Source: Aminipila sp963524205 (GTDB lineage Bacteria; Bacillota; Clostridia; Peptostreptococcales; Anaerovoracaceae). Taken from it: 64,000 bases of DNA. Below, piece by piece: positions 53,947-63,093 of this stretch. The notes under the pieces are model-generated. The model was not told the origin of the DNA and made no database searches. It saw only the letters and a program-made list of their open reading frames with translations. The position numbers and the translations under genes were made by a program. The stretch's first letter is position 1. The number at the start of each line of letters is the position of its first letter. The stretch covers positions 113,459 through 177,458 of the forward strand of contig CAURED010000006.1 in the NCBI GenBank assembly GCA_963524205.1, read 5' to 3'.

Positions 53947-55191
53947 TTACACTACTAATTTTGAAATATCAAATCCTTGAGCCTCAAGAAAATCAAGCGC
54001 ATTAGCAACAGTCATTTCCTGATGAGCGGGCTTTGGATTCTGAAGTTCTTCATAATCGGAAGGATTAAATGTTTCACCTGTTAAAAGCATATGATAAATA
54101 CAAACAAGCATCATCCGCGCAATGGCAATAATAGCCTTCTTATGACCTCTACGCTTTTTCAGTTTAAGATATTTTCTTGCAAAATAAATATCCTTAGTAC
54201 TTTTAGTGGCAGCTAGAGCGCATTGAACAAGAAGAGGCTTAAGATATTGCCCTGCTTTGGAAATTCGGACAGATTTTTTCTTCCCTGCACTTTCATTATT
54301 TGCAGGTGTAAGACCTGCCCATGAAGTTAGGTGCTTGGCATCATCAAACACTTTCATATCAACACCGATTTCAGCAAGAATTAAGGCAGCAGATAATTCG
54401 GTAATACCCGGTATTTCAGAAAGGTGTTTAACTAAATGATAATAAGGCTGTATGCGGGTAAATAATTCAGCTTCTGTTGCAACAATGTTTTGGTCAAGAT
54501 ATTTCATATGATTCTTTGCAGCTTTCATTTTAAAGTGCTGATCAGACTGAATTTTAAAGCCGTTTAACGAATCAATAATTAAATCAGCCTTTTTTTTGGC
54601 AGATTTTTGAATTAGATTACGGCAGTATTCTTCATTGAAGGCATCTGAAGATAGAACATAATCCATAATCATGGTAGAAGTTTTACCAAAAGGATCAGAC
54701 AGAATATTGGCAAGACTGATGTTAGATACAGTCATTGCATTTTGAAAACGGTTGCGTTCAGAAGAGCGCATACAAACAAGCTTAAAGCGATAACGTGCAA
54801 TTTCACGAAGAGCCCGGATGTCTGCAGGGGGGATAAAGGAGTTTCTGACCATATCAAACTTGAAAAGGTCAGCAATCCATTTGGAATCCTTCTTGTCGGT
54901 TTTCTTACCTTTGATGGTCCTAACATATTTAGGATGTGTAAGAATGACATGGAGATGGTTTTCAAGGATATTAAACACGGGAATCCAATACTTACCGGTA
55001 GATTCCATACAGACATGATAGCAGTGGTGATTAAGAAGCCATAATCTGAACCGCTCAAGTTCAGAGTTTGAAGTTGCAAAAGTTTCAGTAGTGTAAGAGG
55101 TAATGTTGTTGGAATCGGTGGAAGCAATAGTAGCCACAAGCATACGTTTGTGAACATCAACACCGCAACAGATAGAATAAACAATTTTCAT
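53947..55191 (-). CDS. IS110-family transposase
   Basis: 414-aa DEDD recombinase. The N-terminal RuvC-like domain has CGVDVHKRMLVATI with the first Asp, ESTGKYW with Glu, and TDKKDSKWIADL with further Asp. The C-terminal transposase_20 domain has EIPGITELSAALILAEIG and GLTPANNESAGKKK with the expected serine region. The ATG at 55191 follows AAGGAGTG. The protein looks intact, so the element may still be mobile. A longer upstream frame lies in the non-coding end and is not used. Confidence 0.93.
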   Translation of the reverse strand: MKIVYSICCGVDVHKRMLVATIASTDSNNITSYTTETFATSNSELERFRLWLLNHHCYHVCMESTGKYWIPVFNILENHLHVILTHPKYVRTIKGKKTDKKDSKWIADLFKFDMVRNSFIPPADIRALREIARYRFKLVCMRSSERNRFQNAMTVSNISLANILSDPFGKTSTMIMDYVLSSDAFNEEYCRNLIQKSAKKKADLIIDSLNGFKIQSDQHFKMKAAKNHMKYLDQNIVATEAELFTRIQPYYHLVKHLSEIPGITELSAALILAEIGVDMKVFDDAKHLTSWAGLTPANNESAGKKKSVRISKAGQYLKPLLVQCALAATKSTKDIYFARKYLKLKKRRGHKKAIIAIARMMLVCIYHMLLTGETFNPSDYEELQNPKPAHQEMTVANALDFLEAQGFDISKLVV

Positions 55192-55440
55192 GATAGAATC
55201 ACTCCTTTCAGAAAAAGGTATGAAAAATAGCAGCATTGACTGTCGCTCAAGCATAACATCAAATCTGTTGTTAAACAAAGATAAGTGTACGGGCTCAATG
55301 TCCCAATTATTTGTGCTTGAAAGGGCGACGGCACATATAACTATGCGGATTGAGTTGGAAACTCTTCCACTCCTCCTCCCGTGCTCTGTAGTGTACTGCT
55401 ATTTGAGAAAATTGTAACACAAAAAAGAAGTAAGAGTATT
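55192..55440 (-). ncRNA. Candidate IS110 bridge RNA region
   Basis: IS110-group elements encode a structured bridge RNA in the non-coding end 5' to the transposase, which pairs with donor and target DNA. The ~250 bases here have the right place and length and hold several GC-rich short inverted segments. The RNA ends and loops were not defined. Confidence 0.45.
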
Positions 55441-55493
55441 ATTTTAATAAATTATTTGTGCCGCAAGCGAAGCGGCGCGGAATGGGAGAAACT

Positions 55494-55958
55494 ATGAAAT
55501 ATAATGTTATATTTTCCCTTGCAACGAATGATGACATTGAAGATTTAATAGAAATTCAAAATAAGGCATTTTATGATGATTACATCAAGTACGGAGAATG
55601 CCCGGGGTATGGGCGTACATATGAAAGTATGAAACTCTCTGTTGAAAATTGTGCTGTCTACAAAATAATGGTTGATGAGATTCTTATAGGGGATATTATA
55701 GTGCGAGATAATCACGATGGTACATATTTTCTAGGAGGACTCTGTGTGATACCTGCATACGAAAATAACGGTATTGGACAGGTAGCAATGAAATTTCTTG
55801 ACAGGCAGTTTAAAGGCGCACATCATTGGTCACTGGAAACTCCAGCTGATAAAGAGCGGAATCATTATTTTTATAAAAAATGCGGATTTCATATTACAAA
55901 GGAATATAAGGTTAGCACGGTCAATATTGTATTATTCGAAAAGAGTGTAACCGTTTAA
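55494..55958 (+). CDS. GNAT-family acetyltransferase
   Basis: 154 aa. Acetyl-CoA binding motif A is GGLCVIPAYENNGIGQVAMK near residue 85, with the N-terminal SLATNDDIEDLIEIQNKAFYD and the C-terminal HYFYKKCGFHITKEYKV typical of N-acetyltransferases. The start at 55494 is preceded by GGGAG; the longer frame begins inside the IS. The substrate is unknown. Its promoter was probably displaced by the IS110 insertion. Confidence 0.9.
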   Translation: MKYNVIFSLATNDDIEDLIEIQNKAFYDDYIKYGECPGYGRTYESMKLSVENCAVYKIMVDEILIGDIIVRDNHDGTYFLGGLCVIPAYENNGIGQVAMKFLDRQFKGAHHWSLETPADKERNHYFYKKCGFHITKEYKVSTVNIVLFEKSVTV

Positions 55959-56079
55959 TATTATGGAGATAATCAGCAGTTTAAAGGGATTTCTGAAATT
56001 CCATTATATTTATATTTTCGCATTAGGAATTAGGTGATAAAAACACCAATATATTAAATATGCTAGGAGGCGAGAAAAT

Positions 56080-57117
56080 ATGGGCGCGGTATTCTTTATG
56101 ATGATTATGGCGGTTTTGTTTTGCATTGCCATGGTTTTCATAATTATAAGCACGGTATTTTTGATAATTCATAGAGTAAGGAAGCGAAAAGGCAACTTTG
56201 TAAAAAAAAGATGGTTTATCATTCCTATGGTAATATTGGTTTTCAACATTTTAGTTGCATGTATACCGATTGGATACATTGTTTTTTTACGTATTGCAAA
56301 CAGTAGCCAGACTACTGATATTGTCTATGCTGAATCGGGAAAAGCACTTTATTGGCCGATGGGTGAATACGAATCAGCCACAAATTTGTTTGAGATGGAT
56401 GGAAAGAAATACGTTCAGTTTCGCGAGGGATTCTCGGAAGAACCATTTTTCCTCTGCTCAACCGAAGTTAAACGTGGTGAACCAGTTGCAAATATCAGCT
56501 ATGATTCGCTAAACAGCAATGCCTTTAACGATGCTATGACATTTTTGCTGACAGGTAGTTCAAGAGAAAAGCTCAGCATGTCGACAATATACCCAATTAT
56601 TAACGAAAATGGCTTCGAGTTTTACGAAGTGAGCGGTAATGGTGTTTTTTGTCCGGAATCCAAGCTTAATTCAATTAAAGCCTATTATGCGGATATCTCC
56701 AATTACGAGACAAAAAAACTCACCTGCGAATATAGTGTTTATACGGGAGAAGAAGGCAATGGCGAGCGTCGCGATACGCTGTATATCAATATTGAACAAG
56801 ATGTCAATGTTAATCCTGAAGTGTTCATTGAGTTGGAGCAAGCACTGGATTCTGGACAAGATTTAACGCGTGTTGAAATTCCACAGAAATATATTGAACT
56901 CGACGAGGCAGCACAACCCGGCACCCCTATTTTCGGCTATGATGAACGTGAATTGCTCGCATACAACAAAGACCACATAGCATACAGACATGTCTATCTA
57001 GTATTAATTGATGGTCAGGTGTATGTAGAACAAGGTTCGAGCGGTAACTATATAACGGGTTATTCGCTGCCTGATGAAATGAATCAATATATTATAACTA
57101 CTGTTTTTGTTAATTGA
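56080..57117 (+). CDS. Membrane protein with extracellular domain, unknown
   Basis: 345 aa. Two N-terminal membrane helices (about residues 3-27 and 45-68) with a basic loop between them, then a ~270-residue exported domain rich in Tyr and Glu (EIPQKYIELDEAAQPGTPIF). No family recognised. The start follows GGAGGCGAG. The gene's stop falls inside a 68-bp block shared with the end of 50180-50647, so its 3' end was probably grafted there. Confidence 0.65.
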   Translation: MGAVFFMMIMAVLFCIAMVFIIISTVFLIIHRVRKRKGNFVKKRWFIIPMVILVFNILVACIPIGYIVFLRIANSSQTTDIVYAESGKALYWPMGEYESATNLFEMDGKKYVQFREGFSEEPFFLCSTEVKRGEPVANISYDSLNSNAFNDAMTFLLTGSSREKLSMSTIYPIINENGFEFYEVSGNGVFCPESKLNSIKAYYADISNYETKKLTCEYSVYTGEEGNGERRDTLYINIEQDVNVNPEVFIELEQALDSGQDLTRVEIPQKYIELDEAAQPGTPIFGYDERELLAYNKDHIAYRHVYLVLIDGQVYVEQGSSGNYITGYSLPDEMNQYIITTVFVN

Positions 57118-57387
57118 AGGAATCTGTAGATTGTCATAATCTGAAATCAACTTACAAAATTAGCTTCCCATTATATTTAAGATGAACAGGCATATAACAA
57201 AACGAAAATGACCAGGGTATATAAGCTAAGAAATAGATTAAAAAATCGTTGCAAAAGATGCAACGAAATAAATAAAATATATTTGAGATTACTATTATAT
57301 TACCACAAAATCACTGGAAAATCAAGCCTTGTAAGCAAATTAATAGACATATATAATTGGGCTTATTAAAAAAATGAGGTGATTGAG

Positions 57388-58293
57388 ATGGAAGGGAAAA
57401 GTATAACGGCACGGGTATGTGCATTTTTAAGAGCATATCATAGCGAAAATAACAATGTGAAAATTTTTGATGACAACATAGCGAGACTACTTTTAACAGA
57501 AGAGGAACATAGGACAATATCAAAAAATTTGTCAGATGGCATTAAATATTTTAATCCATCATTTGTTGGAAATGATAAAGAAGCACTAAGATGGATTGTT
57601 GATAACCAGTTATCTCCTACTCCATTAGGAAGAGCAATTTTTATGGAAAATACACTGGAAATAGCAGTACAACATGGGGCAATGCAATATCTGATTCTAG
57701 CAGCTGGTTATGATACATTTGCTTATCGTCAGCCTGATTGGGCTGAAAAATTACAGATTTTTGAAATAGATCATCCAGCCACGGCAAGGGATAAGAGGGA
57801 CCGTTTAAAAAAATCAGGTGTTAATATTGCTAATAATGTTAATTTTATTGAAGCAGATTTCGTGACAACAAAATGGGAAAAGCCATTAATTGAAAACATA
57901 AACTTTGATGAGAACAAAATAAGCTTTTGTAGCTTGCTTGGCATGACATATTATTTGTCCAATCAATCATTTAAAAATCTGATTTCTATTATTGCTTCGA
58001 TAATCCCGATTAATAGTTCGATTGTCTTTGATTATCCAAATGAAAATTACTTTATTGCAGGAGTAGGGAATAAGCATTCGGAACTAACAGAAGCAGCAAA
58101 TGAAAAAATGCTTGCAAGTTATTCCTATAGTGAGATGGAAAAAATTTTATCAGATTATGGTTTTTTGATTTTTGAACATTTAACTCCAAGTCAAATAACA
58201 GACCAGTATTTTAGCACGTATAACAAGGCAAATCCAATGAATCTAATGACAGCACCTAAAAATGTTAATTATTGTTTGGCAGTAAAAAAATGA
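57388..58293 (+). CDS. Leucine carboxyl methyltransferase-like SAM methyltransferase
   Basis: 301 aa of the PPM1/LCMT-type family (also seen in polyketide and teichoic neighbours). The AdoMet loop is LILAAGYDTFAYR near residue 95, FEIDHPATARDKRDRL follows, then FIEADFV and SLLGMTYYLS. The ATG at 57388 has GAGGTG before it. The methyl acceptor is not known; the gene stands alone. Confidence 0.88.
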   Translation: MEGKSITARVCAFLRAYHSENNNVKIFDDNIARLLLTEEEHRTISKNLSDGIKYFNPSFVGNDKEALRWIVDNQLSPTPLGRAIFMENTLEIAVQHGAMQYLILAAGYDTFAYRQPDWAEKLQIFEIDHPATARDKRDRLKKSGVNIANNVNFIEADFVTTKWEKPLIENINFDENKISFCSLLGMTYYLSNQSFKNLISIIASIIPINSSIVFDYPNENYFIAGVGNKHSELTEAANEKMLASYSYSEMEKILSDYGFLIFEHLTPSQITDQYFSTYNKANPMNLMTAPKNVNYCLAVKK

Positions 58294-58727
58294 GCAATAA
58301 TAGTATGCCAAAATAAAGAGATTCGCTATCTATGGGGAATACATAAATTTTTTTACTGGCGCTGGCACGGGCATTGTAGTTTCGTGCTTGTTTCTACCTT
58401 ATTCTATTAGAAGAAAGGTTGCTATACTTGTTGGAGTTGGAATGATTGGGATAGGATGGTATAGAAAATCAAAATATGACAAAATGATTCTTCAATATTT
58501 AGGGGAATGTAATCAGGAGAACTAATCTATTCACCACAATTACTTCTGTGATTGCCAGAATTAATGCTGAAGAAATACACTGGATATATGTACTGCCTCC
58601 ACTGACAGTTCACTTCCAATACTATTTTACAGTTCCTGTGTAAGAAATCAATTTCAGGCACTATATTTTAGCACGGCGTATTTTGAAAAACCTATTGATA
58701 ATACAATGTAAAAGTAGTAAATTATAT
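58294..58727. other. Intergenic region with a small membrane-protein remnant
   Basis: One frame without start codon reads GEYINFFTGAGTGIVVSC and later VAILVGVGMIGIGWYRKS to a stop at about 58525, probably a decayed small membrane protein. The right end holds the promoter of the uvrA-like gene. Confidence 0.45.
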
Positions 58728-58756
58728 ATAACCAAGTTATATAATAACCCGGTTAT
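58728..58756 (+). promoter_or_regulatory. Two palindromic operators for the MarR-type regulator
   Basis: ATAACC-AA-GTTAT at 58728 and ATAACC-CG-GTTAT at 58744 are 13-bp palindromes with centres 16 bases apart, just before the uvrA-like start. Because the operon encodes a MarR protein, which binds such sites as a dimer, autorepression is likely. Confidence 0.8.
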
Positions 58757-58787
58757 ATATTTAAAGCGTTATCGAAAGGTGATAGGT

Positions 58788-61085
58788 ATGGATAAAAAAA
58801 CTGATATAGAATATATACATTTAGTTGGAGCAAGAGAAAAAAATCTTAAAAATATTGAAGTAAAAATTCCCAAAAAAATGATAACTGTTTTTACTGGAGT
58901 TTCTGGTTCGGGAAAATCATCTTTGGTATTTGATACAATAGCAGCAGAATCGCAAAGACAGTTAAACGAAACTTACTCAAGTTTTATACGTCACCGCTTA
59001 CCACATTATGGACAACCAAACGTGGATACTATTGAAAACTTATCAGTGGCAATTATTATTGATCAAAAGCGTATTGGTGGAAATGCAAGATCAACGGTTG
59101 GAACGATAACAGATATATATTCTTTATTGCGATTACTATTTTCTCGTATAGGGAAACCTTTTGTTGGCTATTCTGATGTTTTTTCCTTCAATAATCCGCA
59201 AGGGATGTGTCCTAAGTGTGAAGGGCTTGGAAAGATTGATATGATAAGTATTGATCGGTTACTTGATAGAAACAGATCGCTGAATGATGGAGCTATTTTA
59301 TTCCCTACATTCGAAACAGGAGGATGGCGATTAAAAAGATATATTCATTCGGGATTTTTTGATAATGATAAAAAGTTAAAAGACTATACAGAGGAAGAGC
59401 TAGAAATGCTTTTATACAAATCGGATATTAAAGTAATGACTAGCGATCCGGAATGGCCTAAGACTTCACTGTACGAGGGACTTATTCCTAGAATCGAGAG
59501 GAGTTTTCTAAAAAAAGAAGATGGAGAAGCAACAAAATATAAAAAAGAAATATCTAAAATCGTAGGTAAGGAAACATGCCCACTCTGCCATGGGGCTAGA
59601 TTGTCACAGAGCGTTTTACAATGCAAAATAAACCGAAAGAGTATTGCAGATTGTGTTAAAATGCAAATTGCAGATTTATTGGAGTTTATCCAGACAATAC
59701 ATGAGCCAAAAGCAGCTACTATGGTAAAGGCTACGAACGATCGGTTAGGTCATTTAGTTTCTATCGGCTTAGGTTATTTAAGTTTAAATAGGGAAACTGC
59801 AACGCTCTCAGGAGGTGAATCGCAACGTATAAAAATGGTTCGGCAATTAGGAAGTAGTTTGACAGGTCTTACCTATATATTTGATGAACCGAGTATTGGA
59901 TTGCATCCTCATGATGTTGATAAAATTAACACACTTTTGAAACTTTTAAGAGATAAAGGCAATACAGTTTTGATAGTGGAACATGATCCTGATGTGATTA
60001 AAATTGCAGATTATGTTATTGACATGGGTCCTAAAGCAGGAATCAATGGCGGGAAAATAATGTACCAAGGTTCATTAGAGGGATTAAAGCATTCAGCTAC
60101 ACTGACAGGTTTGTCTTTCAGCAAAAGATTTAGGCTAAAAGAGAACTATAGAACACCAACCGGATATTTATCGATAGAGAATGCCCATTTACATAATCTT
60201 AAAAATATTAATGTAAACATTCCAAAAGGAGTAATGACAGTCGTAACAGGTGTAGCGGGTTCGGGTAAAAGTACTTTAATCAATCAAGTTTTGCCCCGAA
60301 TTTATTCTGATATCAAATTTATAGATCAAAAGCCGATACAGACGTCAAAGCGGTCAAATATTGCCACGTTTACCGGTATGTTTGACAACATAAGGGAACT
60401 ATTTTCAAAAGGAAATCATGTAAAATCTGCATTGTTTAGTTTTAACTCACAAGGTGCTTGCCCTAACTGCAAAGGATTAGGAGTAACTTATACGGATTTG
60501 GCATTTATGGATACGATAGTAACCGTGTGCGAAGAGTGTCAAGGAAAGCGATTTACAGATGAAGTATTAAATTATAAATTGCGTGGCAAAAGTATCAGTG
60601 AAGTTTTAGATATGACAATAGATGAAGCCTTGGATTTTTTCTATGAAACAAATATATTAGATGTTCTTAAAAAATTGAAGGATGTTGGAATTACTTATAT
60701 TACATTGGGACAACCATTAAATACACTGTCTGGGGGAGAATTGCAAAGAGTAAAACTTGCTTCAGAATTGGACAACAAGGGAAATGTATATGTATTGGAT
60801 GAGCCTACCACAGGACTTCATATGTCGGATATTTCACAGCTGCTTAAAGTTTTAAATCGGTTGGTTGATCATGGAAGCACGGTAATCGTAATAGAACACA
60901 ATCTAGATGTAGTTTGTCAAGCTGACTGGATAATTGATTTAGGTCCACTTGCCGGGCAGCATGGTGGTAATATAATGTTTGAAGGAACAGTAAAAGATCT
61001 AGTGAATTGTACGTCCTCTATAACAGGACAATATCTAAAGAAATATAGGATGGAAGGTGAATCGATATGGCTAAAAAAGAATTAG
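58788..61085 (+). CDS. UvrA-like ABC ATPase (UvrA2 type)
   Basis: 765 aa from the ATG behind AAAGGTGATAGG, shorter than housekeeping UvrA (~940 aa), which fits UvrA2-type or drug-binding relatives. Two ABC modules: Walker A FTGVSGSGKSSLVFD and VTGVAGSGKSTLINQ, signatures TLSGGESQRIKMVRQ and TLSGGELQRVKLASE, and Walker B YIFDEPSIGLHPHD and YVLDEPTTGLHMSD. Two zinc-type CPxC modules (CPKCEGLG and CPNCKGLG) are present; the UvrB-binding domain appears reduced. Relatives confer resistance to DNA-binding drugs. The MarR regulator is in the same operon, overlapping by 19 bases. Confidence 0.88.
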   Translation: MDKKTDIEYIHLVGAREKNLKNIEVKIPKKMITVFTGVSGSGKSSLVFDTIAAESQRQLNETYSSFIRHRLPHYGQPNVDTIENLSVAIIIDQKRIGGNARSTVGTITDIYSLLRLLFSRIGKPFVGYSDVFSFNNPQGMCPKCEGLGKIDMISIDRLLDRNRSLNDGAILFPTFETGGWRLKRYIHSGFFDNDKKLKDYTEEELEMLLYKSDIKVMTSDPEWPKTSLYEGLIPRIERSFLKKEDGEATKYKKEISKIVGKETCPLCHGARLSQSVLQCKINRKSIADCVKMQIADLLEFIQTIHEPKAATMVKATNDRLGHLVSIGLGYLSLNRETATLSGGESQRIKMVRQLGSSLTGLTYIFDEPSIGLHPHDVDKINTLLKLLRDKGNTVLIVEHDPDVIKIADYVIDMGPKAGINGGKIMYQGSLEGLKHSATLTGLSFSKRFRLKENYRTPTGYLSIENAHLHNLKNINVNIPKGVMTVVTGVAGSGKSTLINQVLPRIYSDIKFIDQKPIQTSKRSNIATFTGMFDNIRELFSKGNHVKSALFSFNSQGACPNCKGLGVTYTDLAFMDTIVTVCEECQGKRFTDEVLNYKLRGKSISEVLDMTIDEALDFFYETNILDVLKKLKDVGITYITLGQPLNTLSGGELQRVKLASELDNKGNVYVLDEPTTGLHMSDISQLLKVLNRLVDHGSTVIVIEHNLDVVCQADWIIDLGPLAGQHGGNIMFEGTVKDLVNCTSSITGQYLKKYRMEGESIWLKKN

Positions 61086-61486
61086 AAGAATATTATATCC
61101 CTTTTCAATGCATGATTATCAGTAATATTAATCGATTTAGTATCGAAGGAGTGACTACAGCACAATATACAATTTTGGATATTCTAGATAAGCAAGGTAC
61201 GAAAACCACAAAGGAATTAACAGAAATTCGTGGAATTTCTCAAGCTGGAATGTCTAAATTAACAAAAAGACTATTGGAGAAAAACTATATTTCTCAGCAA
61301 CGGAGAGAAACAGATCGCAGAATTTATGATATTACGCTTACTCAAAGTGGCAAGGATTTTCTTGAAAGATCAGAAAAGTTTAGAAATACAATTATGGATT
61401 TGATTGAAGATACTTTATCAGAAGAAGAAGTGGAGTGCTTTGTTAAGCTATGTAAAAAAATTACGGATTCATATGTAGATGAATAA
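61067..61486 (+). CDS. MarR-family transcriptional regulator
   Basis: 139 aa. A winged helix-turn-helix (TTKELTEIRGISQAGMSKLT) with the wing QQRRETDRRIYDITLT, then a dimerisation helix (SEKFRNTIMDLIEDTLSEEE). It starts inside the end of the uvrA-like gene behind GAAGGTG and is translated with it. Probably represses the operon through the palindromes at 58728 and 58744 and releases on binding a toxic compound. Confidence 0.9.
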   Translation: MAKKELEEYYIPFQCMIISNINRFSIEGVTTAQYTILDILDKQGTKTTKELTEIRGISQAGMSKLTKRLLEKNYISQQRRETDRRIYDITLTQSGKDFLERSEKFRNTIMDLIEDTLSEEEVECFVKLCKKITDSYVDE

Positions 61487-61590
61487 CATGGCGTGAAAAT
61501 GTCTTCCTCTATTTTTGTTGTTACTCATTAAATTATGTGATAATATAAAAGAACAAACGTTTAAATCGCCAAGAAGGACAAGGAGAAAAA

Positions 61591-62109
61591 ATGAACGGAT
61601 TTCTTTTGCTAATTCCATTTATACTGATAAGATTCGGCTTTTTAAGCATATTGAACAAGGAAGGGGTAAAGCGAGCGGCTTTCTTCCCACCGCTAATTGG
61701 AAAAGAAAAGGTTGCGTACTGGTTTTATCAGATTTCAAGCATTCTGATCTTTGTCTATCCGTTCTTCCTTAAGATTAAGACTGAGCCGTATTGGTTTTAT
61801 GCGGGGTTGGCGACATATGGGTTAGGAATGTTGCTGTGCCTTGTGTCCGTGTTAAATTTTGCAAAACCTGCGGAGAACGGCCTCAATCTTAAGGGATTAT
61901 ACTGGATTTCACGTAATCCAATGTATGTGGCATATTTTATTTATTTTTTAGGCTGTGTACTGCTTACCCAGTCGTTGCCATTATTTGCAATACTGATGGT
62001 CTTTGAAATATCAGCACATTGGATCATCCTGTCTGAAGAAAGATGGTGCATAACGAAATTTGGGGAAGAGTACAAAGATTATATGAAAAAAGTAAGACGC
62101 TATATTTAG
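61591..62109 (+). CDS. Isoprenylcysteine methyltransferase-like membrane enzyme
   Basis: 172 aa with about four or five hydrophobic segments. The C-terminal half has GLYWISRNPMYVAYFIYFLG, the RNPxY signature, and EERWCITKFGEEYKDYMKKV, both typical of the ICMT/PEMT-like phospholipid or isoprenyl methyltransferase family. The substrate in bacteria is not known. GGAGAAAAA precedes the ATG. Confidence 0.85.
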   Translation: MNGFLLLIPFILIRFGFLSILNKEGVKRAAFFPPLIGKEKVAYWFYQISSILIFVYPFFLKIKTEPYWFYAGLATYGLGMLLCLVSVLNFAKPAENGLNLKGLYWISRNPMYVAYFIYFLGCVLLTQSLPLFAILMVFEISAHWIILSEERWCITKFGEEYKDYMKKVRRYI

Positions 62110-62163
62110 GGATTCGCATAGAAATGGATTTAGAAGAGTGGAAGGCAAAAGGAGGACTTATAG

Positions 62164-62610
62164 ATGGAAATTAGAGAACTGTCATTGGATGAATTTAATG
62201 AGGCATTTCGCTTAGCGAGAATGGTCTTTCAGGAATTTGAAGCACCTGATTATTCAGAGGAAGGAATACAAACTTTCTCCAATTTTTTGAACGAACCTAG
62301 CTACACCGCAATACTAAAAATATATGGGGCCTTCGATAATAAACAACTCGTAGGGATTCTAGCTACACGTAACGAAGGTGACCATATTGCTTTATTTTTT
62401 GTAGATGGAAAATACCATAGAAGAGGAGTTGGGAGGCAACTGTTTGAGAAAGCCTGTTTGGATAATATGTCTGGCAAAATAACCGTTAATTCTTCACCAT
62501 ATGCCCAAGAAGTATATCGCCATTTAGGTTTTACTGAAACAGATAAAGAGCAGGTAACAGAGGGGCTAAGATATATACCAATGATCTGCATTTTGGAACT
62601 GCGTGATTAA
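62164..62610 (+). CDS. GNAT-family acetyltransferase
   Basis: 148 aa: acetyl-CoA motif A ALFFVDGKYHRRGVGRQLFE near residue 80, then NSSPYAQEVYRHLGFTETD. Typical small N-acetyltransferase with unknown substrate. GGAGG precedes the ATG. About 50 bases after the ICMT-like gene, so possibly cotranscribed. Confidence 0.9.
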   Translation: MEIRELSLDEFNEAFRLARMVFQEFEAPDYSEEGIQTFSNFLNEPSYTAILKIYGAFDNKQLVGILATRNEGDHIALFFVDGKYHRRGVGRQLFEKACLDNMSGKITVNSSPYAQEVYRHLGFTETDKEQVTEGLRYIPMICILELRD

Positions 62611-62668
62611 CATATGATACGGCACAAGAGTTAATAATGCTTTAGCTGTAATTAAAGGGGGAAATTAT

Positions 62669-63034
62669 TTGAAAAAAAAATCATTGATACCTATTGCTAT
62701 TTTAATAGTTATTATTGTGTTAATTGTGCTTACCTATATGAATTTTTTTATAATTGGGGAGCCAAGAAGTGAAGGAATATACATTGGTAATATCTCAGTG
62801 AGTGATAATTTAATTATAATTAAAGGTGGTACAGAAAGTAGTGCAGAAGCGTATAAAGGATTTGAGTATGATATAATAGACAGTAGCTTATATATCAAAA
62901 TTAAGTATGTACAATTTGCTTCAAGATTTTACACAACAGGGAGCTTTATTATTAATATTAAGGATGAATTAAGCACAATAGATAAAATATATCTTACAGA
63001 TGGAAGCAAGGATAAGCTTATATGGTCAAATTGA
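62669..63034 (+). CDS. Membrane-anchored hypothetical protein
   Basis: 121 aa from a TTG behind AAAGGGGGAAA. One N-terminal helix after four lysines (about residues 6-28) anchors or exports a small strand-rich domain. No family recognised. Confidence 0.65.
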   Translation: MKKKSLIPIAILIVIIVLIVLTYMNFFIIGEPRSEGIYIGNISVSDNLIIIKGGTESSAEAYKGFEYDIIDSSLYIKIKYVQFASRFYTTGSFIINIKDELSTIDKIYLTDGSKDKLIWSN

Positions 63035-63093
63035 ATCGGCTACACAACTTTACAGTAAAATAAAATTTGAATTTTGAATTGGAGGAAAAGAAA

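Larger units (their letters stand above)
53890..55450 (-). mobile_element. IS110-family insertion sequence
   Basis: The transposase is on the minus strand with ~250 bases of non-coding DNA upstream of it. IS110 elements lack terminal inverted repeats, so the ends given are estimates from where the array DNA resumes. It separates the small membrane gene from the GNAT gene. Confidence 0.8.
48861..57179 (+). repeat. Recurring intergenic motif of the gene array (8 copies)
   Basis: An 18-bp sequence close to AACTTCCCATTATGTTTA lies a short way after the stop of many genes here, always on the plus strand: 48861 (partial), 49563, 50119, 50670, 51179 (diverged), 53313, 55995 (diverged) and 57162. 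It is not a terminator (no stem) and no -10/-35 spacing is shared. Coordinates span the array, and the motif occupies only these points. Confidence 0.6.

Noticed and set aside
54732..55184. Second minus-strand frame of 150 aa and plus-strand frames within the transposase
   Set aside because: Shadow frames of the IS110 transposase without ribosome binding sites or family features.
48861..57179. Array motif interpreted as integron attC sites
   Set aside because: No R'/R'' core pairs or long imperfect palindromes, and no integron integrase in the window.
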